A stretch of DNA of 64,000 bases from Parelaphostrongylus tenuis (GCA_019055375.1 JAHQIW010000664.1:124001-188000); one strand, 5' to 3'; positions 1-10,245 are shown, numbered from the stretch's first letter. Notes: generated from the sequence alone by a model not told the origin. Translations and numbers: made by a program.

Positions 1-90
1 AAGGAGTTTCTTCATTTGAGCGGTGCCCACCGAAAAAGATTCAACTCAATCAACAGCGAAGACGAAGACGACAAAGCGTTAGCCAGATAA
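1..90 (+). CDS. Possible C-terminal exon of a gene entering from the left
   Basis: Reading from base 1 gives 29 codons and then TAA at 88-90. The peptide ends in an acidic stretch (NSEDEDDKALAR). Its composition and clean termination look like the tail of a coding exon, but no family is recognisable and the upstream part is outside the window. A palindromic repeat begins immediately after the stop. It could be a chance open frame; the adjacent recognisable gene lies on the other strand. Confidence 0.3.
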   Translation, partial: KEFLHLSGAHRKRFNSINSEDEDDKALAR

Positions 91-91
91 A

Positions 92-590
92 TTAATTTTT
101 CACAACAAATTTCGGCCCTTTATGATGTCTATTATGGCACTGATAGAGTGCTAGACACGTGTTTCGACCTTTCAACCTCATCAGAAGCATGGTGTTTTTC
201 GTTTGAGCCAATCCTTCGTAAGGGATATATCCCTTACATATAAAGAAATTGACGAGGAAGATGTCACACTGCACGCGCAAAATGAAAAAAAAAATCACAC
301 TGACATTGTATTGTAGGGATTGACAGTCGACTATTCATGCAGCTGGCTCTAGTGCAGTGTAGCGTCTTCGTCGTCGATTCCTTATGTGTAGGGGGTATAT
401 CTCCTCACAAAGGATTGGCTCATACGAAAGGCACCGAGCTACTGATGAGGTTGAAATGCCGAAACACGTGTCTAGCACTTGATAAGTGCCATAACAGAAC
501 TTATGAAAGGCCTAAAATATGTTATCAGATTTCATTGTTTTAAGCGAGGTCGCAAAAAACAATCGAATAGACAGGTATGAATTTATTTTC
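92..590. repeat. Palindromic MITE-like element (family B)
   Basis: Bases about 100-240 and 380-520 are imperfect inverted copies of each other. Both arms carry CACGTGT next to TAGCACT and a block around GGCACTGATAG / CTTGATAAGTGCC. A related single arm lies at 48520-48700. No transposase is visible, so this reads as a non-autonomous DNA element. Confidence 0.6.
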
Positions 591-687
591 AATAACTTGG
601 TGCTGATCGCTTCTAAAGAAACAAACATGAGCTGATAAGTGATGCTGAAGTAAAGGAAAGTTGGCTTCAAATCGATTTTATCGATAC

Positions 688-3600
688 TGAGTGAAAGATT
701 CACTTGAGCATACTTCATGCATTTTGAGAGCGCAGACTTGTTTCGCCAAGCAGAATGACGTTTGTGAAGGACGACCGCTTGCCGAGCAAATTTCGGACTC
801 CATTGTTCGACGCACCTCGTCACAAATCTCGATCGGACTGATAGCCTGCATCGAGATGTACCTGAATTCATGAAAAAAATGCGAGAACAGAATATTGAAT
901 GGATCCTTTTATTATTATTTGAGCCAACTTGTCATGTGGTCTGGTAAGGGCTTTTGTACAGCCCGATACACGTGTTTCGTCCTTGCAGACTCGTCAGTCG
1001 GGCAGAACCCGTCGCCTTTCGATATTTTTATAGTCAGTTCTCTCAGGAGCTCTGATTACCCTTACAGAGCAACACTCTGTGTTAGGTGAAAATTTCACTT
1101 GACATAGAACGTAAAACGTTCGTCTTCGATGACTCTCTGTAAGGGAGTAGAGCTCCCGAGAGAACTGACTATAAAAATATCGAAAGGCGACGGGTTCTGC
1201 CCGACTGACGAGTCTGCAAGGACAAAACACGTGTATCGGGCTGTACAAGACCCTTACCAGACCACATGACAAGTTGGCTCAAATAATAATGAAAGGATCT
1301 ATTTAAATTTGTGCGTGGTCTTAATAAAGCATTCGAAATAGAGGTAGAATATTGAATGATTTTGAAAAAGCTATTACTTTTCGTATATACTCATTGCATC
1401 ATCGAGAGCTTCGTTATCCGAAAGGAACCTGTAATTCGTTTCGAAGGTATGGCAGGCGATGAGAAATTGAAGACAGTTATGATCAGAACGATTATCAACA
1501 AACTAAAAAAGGAAAATCAAATTATGGCACTAGCAAAAAAATGGAAAGTGAGAACTTGTAAAACCCTAACCTCTAGAAAGGCATTTAGCAACGAGGGAAC
1601 ATGGAGCACATCGTCCAAGCCACAATGCTGGGATAAAACTTGGAGCTGATACCTTTTATAGTACAAACTTTCTTCAAACTGGTTGAAATAGCTAAAATAT
1701 AAATCATCAATAAGCTTCCATGAATGAAAGCAAATAGTATAAAAACCCAACCGAGAGTCGAACAAGTCATGAACATAATCCTTAGCTTCATCAAATATAT
1801 CCGAAGAAATCTGCTGCTCTGATAGCCTACCTGCAGAAAAAAAGTACTTCAACGAGAAAGAAAAACTAGCTAGAAGGATGAAATGAACAACATACCAAAC
1901 ACTTTTGCTGTAATTTTCTTTGGAAACGAGATGCTGTTTACAGAATCCATATCGATATACTTGTTATAGATATTTCTCGCATCAAGAAGAGCCACTATAA
2001 AATAGCTGTTGAGAAATATGGTAAAGAGGTAATGTGATTTCTGATCGACTCGCCAAAAATGAGACCTAAATATTAATAGACAATGCCCAATGGGGACCGA
2101 CTTCATTGAATTTCGCGCTAAAATGACCCGCGCTGCCAAGTCGAAAAAACACAACGCAGTGTGTAACGAATTTTGAAAGATGGAATAGAAACAAATATAA
2201 ATTACAAAAATTCCAACGATACGTGATACTTCTCATTTTAATTCCAAAATTAACACGACGGAAATTCTTGAGATCTGTTTCTCAAGTCTCTAATTAGGAT
2301 ACAAAAGCAAATGAAAATCCGTAGTTTGTGAGGAAGAAGGAACAGATGTCCCACTGATTACATATCCAAGGACGCCGAGTGGTATATAAAACTTCTCACT
2401 TTGAGCGGGATTTGAACGCATGTTTCACCCGCACCGAGAGTGTCTGCTACCACTACAACAGCAGAGTAACAGCTCTACTACCACTCTTCATTCGATATAA
2501 GGACCGCAAACCTGATGCCTCTTGATGCCTCATTAGTGTTCGTTTCTATCTTGTTCACTGTGGAAATTACTAAGAAATTCAACTTCGGTTCTGAGTTTTG
2601 AAGGCATTATTTCCATTCGAAAAAATGAAATATTAGGTCGTTCCATAAGTTTTGGCACTAGAGCAATAAACACTAAGATCACTAACCGTAAGTGATTACA
2701 ACTGCATAGTTTTATTGTCGTCCAATCGCGTATCTTCTTGTGAACATTTTGGCATATAACTTAACTATACTTGTTGTGAGATCGAGCTATCTTGGGAACA
2801 AATTTGGTTGCTACTCAGGCACGAATGGCACGTAGGGAAAATGTTAGTGAAGCGGCGCGCAAAATTATAGGAGTTTCTCGTGGAGGGCTAGAGCGCAACT
2901 GATAGTCCAGACTGTTCTTTCCAGTTTTGAACTTCGCAGACCATTTCCTACGGCCCTTTCTGCAACCGTACCATCGTCCCACTCCATTAATCTTGCGCGC
3001 CGCTTGATTAGCACTTTACCCTACGCGCCATTCGTGTGAGTAGCAGACGAATTTGTCCCTTAAATAGCTCCATATTTGAACAAGTGTAGGTAAGTTGTAG
3101 ACCAAAATGTTCTCAGAAAATTTCACAATTGACCATACTAAAAACCAAGCAATTTTAACTACATCTGGTTAATAAAATCGATGCTTATTGCCCTCGCGCC
3201 AAAATTTATGGAACGAACTAATAAAAGGGATTGCTTTGTAAAACTATATATAAATATATTTGCAAGTGCAGCAAAGTCACTTCAAGTATTGATTCTTCGA
3301 ACTCCTCATCGCCATCAAAGATCAAGAAATTTATCCTTTGATGTAGAGTGCTGGACAGAACTTTTACGTCAGTTGGGCCTCGAACCTAACTTTCACCCAA
3401 TCCGGTGACACGTGCTCGAACCATTGCACTACTGACGCCTGCTTTGACACCACTTTTTCTACGCTACACCGCATCTATCTGTTAGCAACCAACTGTCAAC
3501 GGTATGGCACGGGTAGTCGTTATCAACATCAAACCCAGTCGCGCTGACAGATACCAGGTATTAGATGCCCAAACAGAATTCTTTTTCATTCAACCGCCTC

Positions 3601-4657
3601 TAGTGGTGGTATGATGCTATAAATATACCTACTGCGCATCATTCTACATCAGTAGGTGTATTTATAACTCATAGCACCGCTAGAAATGGCTAAATAAAAA
3701 GTAATTTTGTTTTATCAAAAAATTATCGTCAGTTTACAAACCAGAACTGCATATTAAAAAGATAAAGCTCTCGGCGTTGATCAATACCACAGAGATGCGA
3801 CATTCAATCGACTTCATTAAATGTAATTTGAGGTCACTAAAATCTATATCTGGCCTTACAATGAATTTTGGAGGCCTACCGATGTATCACATTAGTGCTG
3901 CTATCTTCCCACACAAATCTGGTCCAATTCACCGATCCTGGAGAGATGGAAGACACAGTGAGCCTTAAGTGCGCGATCGAATCATCGACCATCGATTGCT
4001 CGAGCATGTGTTTCGCAGAGCACCTCTAACTACTGCACCAGACGCGTTCTCATCGGACAATCCACATTAATGTTAACTATGGAAGGTCAGTCATAATATA
4101 AAGTGTACATATAAGCAACAAACACACATGATTCCTCTGCTTTTTGCGATGAAACAGTTCGCTGCTCGCTGCCGAATGACGCCTTATAGCCCTCCACATG
4201 TATCCAAAATTTTATGAGCTTCAATTGATCTAAAAGAGAAAATAACCGCTCAGAAAAGTTCCTGACAGATTAAGAAGAGAAATTTTTATAACAGAAAGTT
4301 GAAGCACACATAGTCTAGACGCTTAGATTACGTTTCAATCGAAGAATTCTGGGGGTTCACCTGAAAACTAACCACAAGACTCTAAGTAGTGTATGAAGAA
4401 AGCCAATCCAGATGGATCTCTTAGCAGAACGTCAACATTATGTGCTAACGCTCTCGATTCCTGAACACCGATAGGACCTTGTAGTCCATTCGCTAAAAGA
4501 AACGAATAAAATTATCTATTCTATAAACAGATCTCTAATAAATCAGCTATACCCAAATCAGAAATAGACTCGTCCTCTTCTCTTTCCTCTGTGGATCGTC
4601 TGACACTGGTTTGAGAGAATTTCCTGGTACCGTTGGAAGCATTCAGCGAAGCAGAGT
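688..4657 (-). CDS. AKAP10: D-AKAP2 (AKAP10)-like protein with two RGS domains; 3' end not found
   Basis: Mammalian AKAP10 anchors protein kinase A at membranes and carries two RGS-like domains. Exons seen, in gene order: 4657-4529 (Ser/Glu-rich; a possible start ATG at 4664-4662 overlaps its acceptor), 4492-4373 (start of RGS 1, LLRDPSGLAFFIHYLES), 2065-1896 (FW motif, then ARNIYNKYIDMDS), 1830-1752 (IFDEAKDYVHDLF), 1691-1571 (FEESLYYKRYQLQVL, then the start of RGS 2), 1502-1378 (LQFLIACHTFE, then DDAMSIYEK) and 861-688 (KYISMQAISPIEICDEVRR). Phases agree across every junction except 4373 to 2065; a 16-nt exon at about 2101-2116 would fix it. The order of blocks follows human AKAP10 through RGS 2. 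The PKA-binding C-terminus was not found: it is lost, outside the window or unrecognised. MITE-A sits in the last intron seen and a SINE and a mariner MITE in the large one. Confidence 0.72.
900..1345. mobile_element. Palindromic MITE (family A), full-length copy with 13-bp flanking direct repeats
   Basis: Arms at about 901-1065 and 1140-1299 are near-perfect inverted repeats, both containing CATGTGGTCTGGTAAGG-type and CGATACACGTGT-type blocks, around a short unpaired centre. The 13-mer AGAATATTGAATG occurs at 889-901 and again at 1346-1358, as expected for a target-site duplication. The right end (GTGGTCTTAATAAAGCA) recurs inverted at 18880. Other copies or fragments: 6350-6680, 18870-19025, 50140-50290, 50690-51050. 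There is no transposase. It lies in an intron of the AKAP10-like gene. Confidence 0.75.
2370..2475 (-). repeat. tRNA-derived SINE 1 (degenerate copy)
   Basis: The complement reads as a tRNA-like head: an A-box-like block around GTTGTAGTGGTAGCAGAC and a B-box-like block near GTTCAAATCCCGC. Sister copies lie at 4990, 6695, 9930, 10140, 36140, 37555, 62815 and 63950. No stable acceptor stem forms, so it is a SINE rather than a tRNA gene. Confidence 0.5.
2635..3215. mobile_element. Mariner-type deletion derivative (MITE)
   Basis: The ends are inverted repeats: TTAGGTCGTTCCATAAGTTT on the left, and CCAAAATTTATGGAACGAAC followed by TAA on the right. A second inverted pair lies inside (about 2798-2870 and 2985-3055, both with GGCGCGCA-type and ACGAATGGC-type blocks). 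The outer sequence CACTAGAGCAATAAACACTA is shared with the mariner relic at 61530-62310. No transposase frame survives. Confidence 0.7.
3770..4060 (-). repeat. tRNA-derived SINE 2
   Basis: One of at least seven copies of a 200-330 bp interspersed repeat. On the minus strand it has a tRNA-like head (GTTAGAGGTGCTCTGCG, then a B-box-like GATCG block) and a tail ending in ATCAACGCCGAGAGCTT. Sister copies: 30645-30990, 34415-34690, 34870-35095, 54745-55020 (minus) and 37330-37545, 59325-59590 (plus). Confidence 0.65.
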
Positions 4658-4989
4658 CTGACATAAGAAAAATGATCAGATCTGGAGAGACCTCGATAAA
4701 TATTTCTTTTGAAAAACAATGAAAATAAATGGACGGCTGCCAACAGCGCGCGGTTTTATCTTGATGAGTCAATATTACGAGGGTTGTTATAACATATTTT
4801 ATTTGAACAGCTGACCTTCAAGGGTGAATTTTACCTGCTTCAGAGCTTGAAAGTGTTTTAGCTAATCAAGAAAAACTGTGAAGGCCTGAACATTGCCTAG
4901 ATTACTCGATAACCAGTCCACTGAATTGTTATCAACAGTATTACATGGGCGGTTACGGCATCTTTTTTCATTTCAGATCTTACTGCTAA

Positions 4990-5130
4990 CATTGAAAAAT
5001 GCTCGCTCAACACGCGCCCTCGGATAGGTGAAATGCGGGTTCAACTCGCGCCTGAGCCTCCAAGTTTTGCATACCATTGAAAATTACTGGATATATAGCC
5101 ATAACATAGTACAGCTGTAAATAACGGTGA
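4990..5130 (+). repeat. tRNA-derived SINE 1
   Basis: It has a head with GGGTTCAACTCGCGCC (B-box-like), then the family's marker AAGTTTTGCATA and an AT-rich tail with GGATATATAGC. The layout matches the copies at 6695 and 37555. Confidence 0.6.
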
Positions 5131-5469
5131 ATAAGGAAATCCTGTTGTATACTATCAAGATCTTAGAACTCTTTCATCGCTATGTAAATTATCGTACGAT
5201 TGTCAGGCGTATCCATAAGTCGTTGATCAGAGCTCGATGGACCTGAAGGGCTGGCCAGAAAATTTCCGGACTTTTTCGTTTTTATTGGACATTTTTACGC
5301 ATTGAAGCTTTTGTTTTTATTATCGTTCCAGCTTCTTGCGTTTATTTGATATGTAACACTTAAACAGAATTCTTTTTGCTGTTAGATCAAAACTATATCA
5401 AAAGATCGACTGTTTTTGAAACCCCTAAAAAACATTCAATATACTTCCAAAAAAGAATGATTTAAGCTC

Positions 5470-5650
5470 AAAAAAGGGGTTGGTACGCCCAGGGTCAGAC
5501 ACCGGTGTTTCGGAGGTTCGTCCTCCTCATCAGTGACCCCCGCCCCACATTCAGCCCTGCATTGAAGCGAGGGAGGCGTATGTGGTGATGGCACGGTGTA
5601 CTATGACACTGTACCATCACCACCTTTCAGTCGATAGATTTTTGCTGTTA
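5470..5650 (+). repeat. MITE-C fragment ending in a strong hairpin
   Basis: It shares GTTTCGGAGG, CCCCACATTCAGCCCTGC and TTTCAGTCGAT blocks with the palindromic MITE-C copies at 5870, 17500 and 31420. Bases about 5581-5622 fold into a hairpin: GTGGTGATGGCACGGTG pairs with CACTGTACCATCACCAC around a short loop. Confidence 0.55.
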
Positions 5651-5869
5651 GAATTAAAAAACAAAAACACTTAAACAGAATTCTTTTTATTTAACTGCTT
5701 TTCGCGGTGGTATGTTATAGATATAGCCCATTTTGTAGAATGATGTGCAAAACTTCTACATCAGCGAGACACGAACCCGCATTTCACCTTATCCGGGGAC
5801 GCTACAAATGCGCAAGTAAACAGGATAAAGTAAATAGATGTGAGTATAATAAACTATATGTCAGTCCCC

Positions 5870-6300
5870 GTGAGAATACTACAGCTATTTCAAGGTTCAT
5901 AAGTCAACGGCCTACATACGTTTCAGAGGCATCACCTGCTTCATCAGTGGCACACGCCCCACACTGAATCCTGGGATGAGGAGACGTTTCGGGCGACACT
6001 CTCACAGACTATTTTGAACGTTTATAGCGAGGTTCAAAACCAGTCGATTGGAAAATAATGTCTACCCATTCACTACCGGCCGTGATCCACCAAATGAAAA
6101 AAAATGGTAATAACACAATATCACGTGCTATCACCAAAAACGCCTCCCCATCCCTGCTATGAAGTATGGTTCAGTATGAGGAGTGGGCTACTTATGAAGC
6201 GTGCGATCCCGTCGAAGCGTACGTGTGGCTCTGAAGTAACAACCTCGAAAAGGCTCTAAATATTCTCATAAACCATTTTGAAAGTCCATAGCGAGGTTTC
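5870..6300. mobile_element. Palindromic MITE (family C)
   Basis: The left arm (about 5870-6035) and right arm (about 6105-6300) are inverted copies. Shared blocks are GTGAGAATA / TATTCTCA at the outer ends, a TTTCAGAGG / GTCGAAGCGT region, and TCAGT...GTGGGGC-type sequence near the inside. No transposase. Related copies: 11710-11960, 17400-17960, 31400-31830. Confidence 0.6.
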
Positions 6301-6349
6301 ATGAACAGCAGATTGGAAGGATATAATTCCAAGTTTGCTGAGTGATGAA

Positions 6350-6680
6350 GTAAACTTTTTGTTTTGAGCGTTTTCTTAAGACCACGCTCAAATTTCAATA
6401 TACCTAACAATTATTAATTGAGCCATTAGAATATCTGATTTAATATTTCGAAATAGGAGCCAAGAACAATCGAGCGCACAACACTACCCATGCTGCTGCT
6501 ATCACTTGACGGTGATTGTTTAAATCGTTTGTCAAAGCCTACTTCTTTATGGGAGAGTGGTGGCCCCGGAGAGGATTTGCTAAAGACGAAGGGCCTGCCC
6601 AACTGACGAGGGTGTCAAGGCCGGAACACGTGTATCGGGCTGTACAAGATCCCATTAATAGACCATTGAAAGTAAATTTT
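6350..6680. repeat. MITE-A fragments
   Basis: TTAAGACCACGCTCAAATTT at about 6381-6400 is the outer end of MITE-A, and 6590-6665 (CACGTGTATCGGGCTGTACA and an ACTGACGAG block) is its inner arm. The order suggests a rearranged or internally deleted copy. Confidence 0.55.
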
Positions 6681-6694
6681 GCCCTAGCAGAACA

Positions 6695-6850
6695 AAAGCC
6701 ACGATAGTGCAGTGGCTAGTAAGCGAACCAGAAAAGAGTTAGACGTGGGCTCGATTCCCGGCCGAGGCCAAAGTTTCGCATATCACCTCGAACATACTTC
6801 GATATATAGTTGTAACGTCATAACACTGCCTTATAAAAGTGAAATAGAGA
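6695..6850 (+). repeat. tRNA-derived SINE 1
   Basis: The head has A-box-like ATAGTGCAGTGGCTAGTA and B-box-like GGGCTCGATTCCCGG. It is followed by AAGTTTCGCATATCACC and a tail ending near GAATTC, the same order as the copy at 37555-37730. Confidence 0.65.
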
Positions 6851-7339
6851 GAATTCTGAGAGAAACTCGAGAAAAAACCTCGTGGATCCCTTCGCTTGAG
6901 TTTCTCGAGCATCGAATTCATAATATGACGTCAGGCGTCTTCCCGAGAATCTCCATGGACATATTGCTGAACATGAAAGGGCGCAAAACCCTGATAGACG
7001 ACAACCACTTCCACCACCGATCACCGCTGTAATATATGGCCAATACGGTCATTGGGTCACAAAATCGCCGTAGAGCGCGAAATGTTCTCCGGAAGAGCGG
7101 ACGGATCTTAGCGTCGCTCAGTTCATTCGCTCAACGTCCCGTCTTCGGAAAACCTCTGTCTTTCCAGTCAGAAGTTCAATTACCCATGTTTCCGTCCAGT
7201 GTCGACCGAGTCGACTCAGCTAAACGCCTAATCGAATAGCGTTGTATTCCTTCTTCGATCCACTTGCTATTCCTAAAAATCACAAACTTTTCGCCAGTGA
7301 AACTACAGCTTCGCCGACGACCTGCATCAAAAACGTTCC

Positions 7340-7355
7340 GCTCCCGGGTGGGCTC

Positions 7356-7391
<36 letters not shown>

Positions 7392-7411
7392 GCCTATTGC
7401 GCCACGGAAGC
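7340..7411 (-). tRNA. tRNA-Asn (anticodon GTT)
   Basis: The complement folds as a complete 72-nt cloverleaf. The acceptor stem GCTTCCG pairs with CGGGAGC (one G-U), the D stem is GCGC/GCGC, the anticodon stem-loop is TTCGG-CTGTTAA-CCGAA with GTT in place, and the T arm is GGTGG-TTCGAGC-CCACC. The anticodon and T arms match the usual eukaryotic tRNA-Asn. The A box (TGGCGCAATAGG) and B box (GGTTCGAGCC) are intact and there is no intron. Unlike the nearby SINE heads, all four stems pair, so it is probably functional. CCA is not encoded, as expected. Confidence 0.95.
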
Positions 7412-7690
7412 CTGTACGACTGGCCACAGGGTTGTTCTATGAGGTTTCTTTTCTCCATCTTCTCTTGTATTCTTCTTATTCTATTTCTATCCTTTTAATG
7501 GTCAAATTACTGATCTCTTTCCAAACTCATGAGATTTATTACATTTATTAATTTTTCTGTTTATAATTTATTATTTGATAATTTATTATATCTATGTTTA
7601 TTTTGTGTGTTTTCTTATTTACCTTTATAATTTCTTACCCAATAATTTGTTATATTTAATAATATATCTACGACATATTTTGCTTGTCGC
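7412..7690. other. AT-rich spacer
   Basis: Low-complexity T/A-rich DNA, including a run of TTATTATATTTA-like words at 7540-7680. Runs of T just beyond the tRNA's 3' side could serve as polymerase III terminators only on the side below 7340, so this upstream side has no clear signal. No gene seen. Confidence 0.4.
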
Positions 7691-8190
7691 GGCGCGGGTA
7701 GAGCCAAGCTCCACTCCCCAACTCTCTCCGGCAGTCAACGAGAACGCCCCATGGAACGCCACAGCCAGGCTATCCTTGAGATTGCAAGGAGATTCGCTCA
7801 ACGACTATTCTGCGACGTTCAAGGAAACGACAAAAAACGAATCGAGTGCTAGAAGTACTGAGAACCGCACAGTAAGAAAAACCGTGATGGCGAATCAAAT
7901 GAAATTAAATAAAAGGGGTACAAAAAATATTAATATTTATTATATTTACGTGACCCGTTATCACATTTTACTGTGCGGATCCCAGTATTCCTAGTTCGAT
8001 ACCTTTAGTCGTCTTCTTCTTGAATGGCACAGAATATTGGTCGAGCATATCTCCTTGCAGTCTCGAGGATAGCCTGGCTGTGGCGTTCCATAACGCATTC
8101 GTTACTGACTGCCGGAGAGTGCTGGGAATGGGGATGGGGACGAAGACCAGCCTTTTTCCGCGACGAGCATCCCAACCACTCGGCCGCTTC
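7690..8190. repeat. Inverted repeat whose arms both contain a short coding-like segment
   Basis: Bases about 7720-7840 and the complement of 8019-8140 align closely, sharing CTCTCCGGCAGTCA and GAACGCCACAGCCAGGCTAT. Each arm can be read as Met-Glu-Arg-His-Ser-Gln-Ala-Ile-Leu-Glu followed by a variable Ala-Arg-Arg stretch. The two arms are separated by about 180 bp of AT-rich sequence. No known family recognised; it may be a foldback element that captured an exon. Confidence 0.5.
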
Positions 8191-8232
8191 CCCCCTCCCC
8201 CCCCCTCCCCCCATTCCCCCGCCCCCCGCCTA
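8188..8232 (+). repeat. Poly-C tract
   Basis: Nearly uninterrupted C runs broken by single T or A residues. Low-complexity; assembly length here is unreliable. Confidence 0.8.
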
Positions 8233-8559
8233 TCAGATTTTTTACAACATAAAAATCATATGAAATCTTTTCTAATGTCAAATTTAATCTTTGTTTTACT
8301 CGAGAATTCTTACCGAAGCGTTTTGAACAAGTTCATTCAGTTTCAGTGCGTTTGCCACTGGTTCCTTATCGGATACTATTTTTGATTTTCCTTTTCTTCT
8401 TCCTTTCGTTCATTTCTTCATTCATTTTCGTTAAACGGCACGGAATGAAGAAACGACTCCTTACGCTGAGCAAGAACCTTTTCATGAAGGGTTAGTAATG
8501 TTCCAGTAATGTAAAAAAGTAATGGAAAAAAGTGTTCAGTCCAAAGCTGAAATCTCTGC

Positions 8560-9310
8560 CTATTGCACTACCTACTCGTTTTTAAAAGAACCTTTTTTAC
8601 AGCACTGTAGCATTTAAAATAAAATTATGTTTCACGCGTGCCGTGGGGCACTTATATCTCGCTAGACAAAGCGCTCTCCAAACTGCTAAAATTGTTCGAT
8701 AGCTCAAATGTCGTAGAAATCAGAAATGTGTTTGCTTTCTAGAAAGTCTCTTTTTCGGAGCTGTAGCAAGAAGAAAAATTCATGTTCCACACACGCGTAT
8801 TTCTCGCAGGGCAGAGCCGTTCTCTCAAATTAAGCGCAACCATTCGTTGGCGTTAGTTTCGACGATTCAAACTCTGTGCGTATTTTCTGGAAAGATCGTC
8901 TCACTTTAGTGTAGCAAAGATAATAAGGTAGAGTTTCACATAAGCCGCGCATTTACGTGTCGGCTGGTGTGTGTGCGTGGCTGGGTCAATACGTGACCAT
9001 GCTGGCGCGACTCACATGCATAGTGCGATTGCAATTTTTGTTACTGAATTTAGAATTTTTCTCCGCCTTGGTTTTCAAACTCCAGATAAATTGTGTGACT
9101 TTGATACTCTAAGATTTTGTCTACATGCTCATATGATTTTCGTGCTTCCAGGGGCAATGTGTCAACGAAATAAAACTCAATGCACGCGGCGGGTGTGGGA
9201 CATAACTTCATTTCTAAGGCTACGGCGCTATAGGAAGGTCTTTTAATGTAACGAAGACATAGCGCAGTAGCCCGAGATTTAAGGTTTCGATTGATTACTA
9301 ACACTTATAT
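8560..9310. repeat. Interspersed repeat family F
   Basis: It repeats words seen at 14720-15380, 19860-22600, 33190-33430 and 47690-48060: a GCACTGTAGCA-like word, then TTTCACACGCG-like and ATTTCTCGTCGG-like words, then GAGCTCTTC-like and TTCGATAGC-like words. Identity between copies is moderate. No transposase-like frame found. Confidence 0.5.
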
Positions 9311-9359
9311 GAAATGTTCTTGTCCAACGGAAGGGTTCGTTCTTTTGTTCTGTCATTCC

Positions 9360-9640
9360 GTGCTAAATAACTCTTTCGAGACCGTGGACCCACGGCTCCT
9401 GCTTCTCTAACCGGCAAGTGTGGGCGGTGTGGTCCACCTTCTTTATATCTCTAACCCCCAGCGTGCCATTGTTACACACAGCAGCGTGTTACTGTTAGAC
9501 GCAACGGGCTGCCAACGTTAGACGCAGCACGCTGGGGATCAGAGATGCAGAGGAGGTTGAGCACATCGCCCAAAGTTGCCAGTCAGAGATGCAGAAGCCG
9601 TCGGTCCACGGTTTCGGAAGGACTAACGGAAAAGAGCCCA
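9360..9640. repeat. Palindromic repeat
   Basis: CGAGACCGTGGACC at about 9378 pairs with GGTCCACGGTTTCG near 9602, and TCTCTAACCCCCAGCGTGC near 9450 pairs with GCACGCTGGGGATCAGAGA near 9526. The centre contains two tandem TTAGACGCA units. It resembles a MITE; the Ala/Glu-rich open frame crossing 9545-9665 falls inside the element and is not called a gene. Confidence 0.55.
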
Positions 9641-9929
9641 TCTATTTTCTTCTTGGTTACATTTCATACTGATAACAGGTTTTCAGTTGATATTGTTACG
9701 TTGAAATGCTGGTCAAAGAACGACTAGGAATCGACCGCGCTGCTCATTCTTCGCCATGCAACAGTCTTAGGCAGCAGCACCAACAGCACTGCGGTGTGGT
9801 AAATTCATAATCAATATCGGTATCATGAACTCTTCCAGGAATTTCCCTTTCATTACAAACGCTTTCGTTTCAGTGCTTGTATCAATGCGATGATGTTCTA
9901 ATTATACGTCTAAGATCAGTAATATGCAA

Positions 9930-10015
9930 AGTACTTGATCTCGGCGCGAGTTGAAAGCGTGTTTCAGTCATACCAAAAACGCGTTCTACCACTACACCAC
10001 AACGGCCACGTCTTC
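9930..10015 (-). repeat. tRNA-derived SINE 1
   Basis: The complement has A-box-like GTGGTGTAGTGGTAGAACGC and B-box-like TTTCAACTCGCGCC. No paired acceptor stem. Confidence 0.5.
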
Positions 10016-10139
10016 GCCGCCAATCCTTCTTCGTTATATGCTACCGTAGCTGTCATCAACCAACATTTAACGTGTTTGATTTGGTAAGCATATGTCAGCA
10101 TTAAACCGAGTTGAACTGACAGTCTCGATTGTTTATATC

Positions 10140-10245
10140 GAAGGAGTGGTAGCAAAGCGGTCGCCCCGGTGTATAGTAGAAGCGCCCCCGATATAAGTGA
10201 AACGCGGAGTCAACTCTCGCTGTAGATCGAATGTTTTGCTTGCCA
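10140..10245 (+). repeat. tRNA-derived SINE 1
   Basis: It carries a degenerate head (GTGTATAGTAGAAGCGC), GGAGTCAACTCTCGC as a B-box-like block and the family marker GAATGTTTTGCTTG. It lies just upstream of the first THAP-gene exon identified. Confidence 0.45.

Larger units (their letters stand above)
4665..7339. other. Gene-free repeat block
   Basis: No exon with both a plausible acceptor and donor was seen here. The block holds SINE 1 copies, MITE-C and MITE-A pieces and AT-rich DNA. Open frames at 6712-7032 and 7036-7239 run out of the SINE at 6695 and resemble no known protein. Confidence 0.5.

Noticed and set aside
994..1272. 92-codon minus-strand frame
   Set aside because: It lies wholly inside the MITE-A palindrome and has no counterpart in any known family.
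8005..8263. Overlapping frames on both strands around the poly-C tract
   Set aside because: Proline- or glycine-rich products of the C run. Only the mirrored arm segment is kept, as a repeat.
9545..9727. Frame with Ala-Glu-Glu-Val-Glu-rich reading, considered as an upstream exon of the THAP gene
   Set aside because: It sits within the palindromic repeat at 9360-9640, whose inverted arms explain the sequence.
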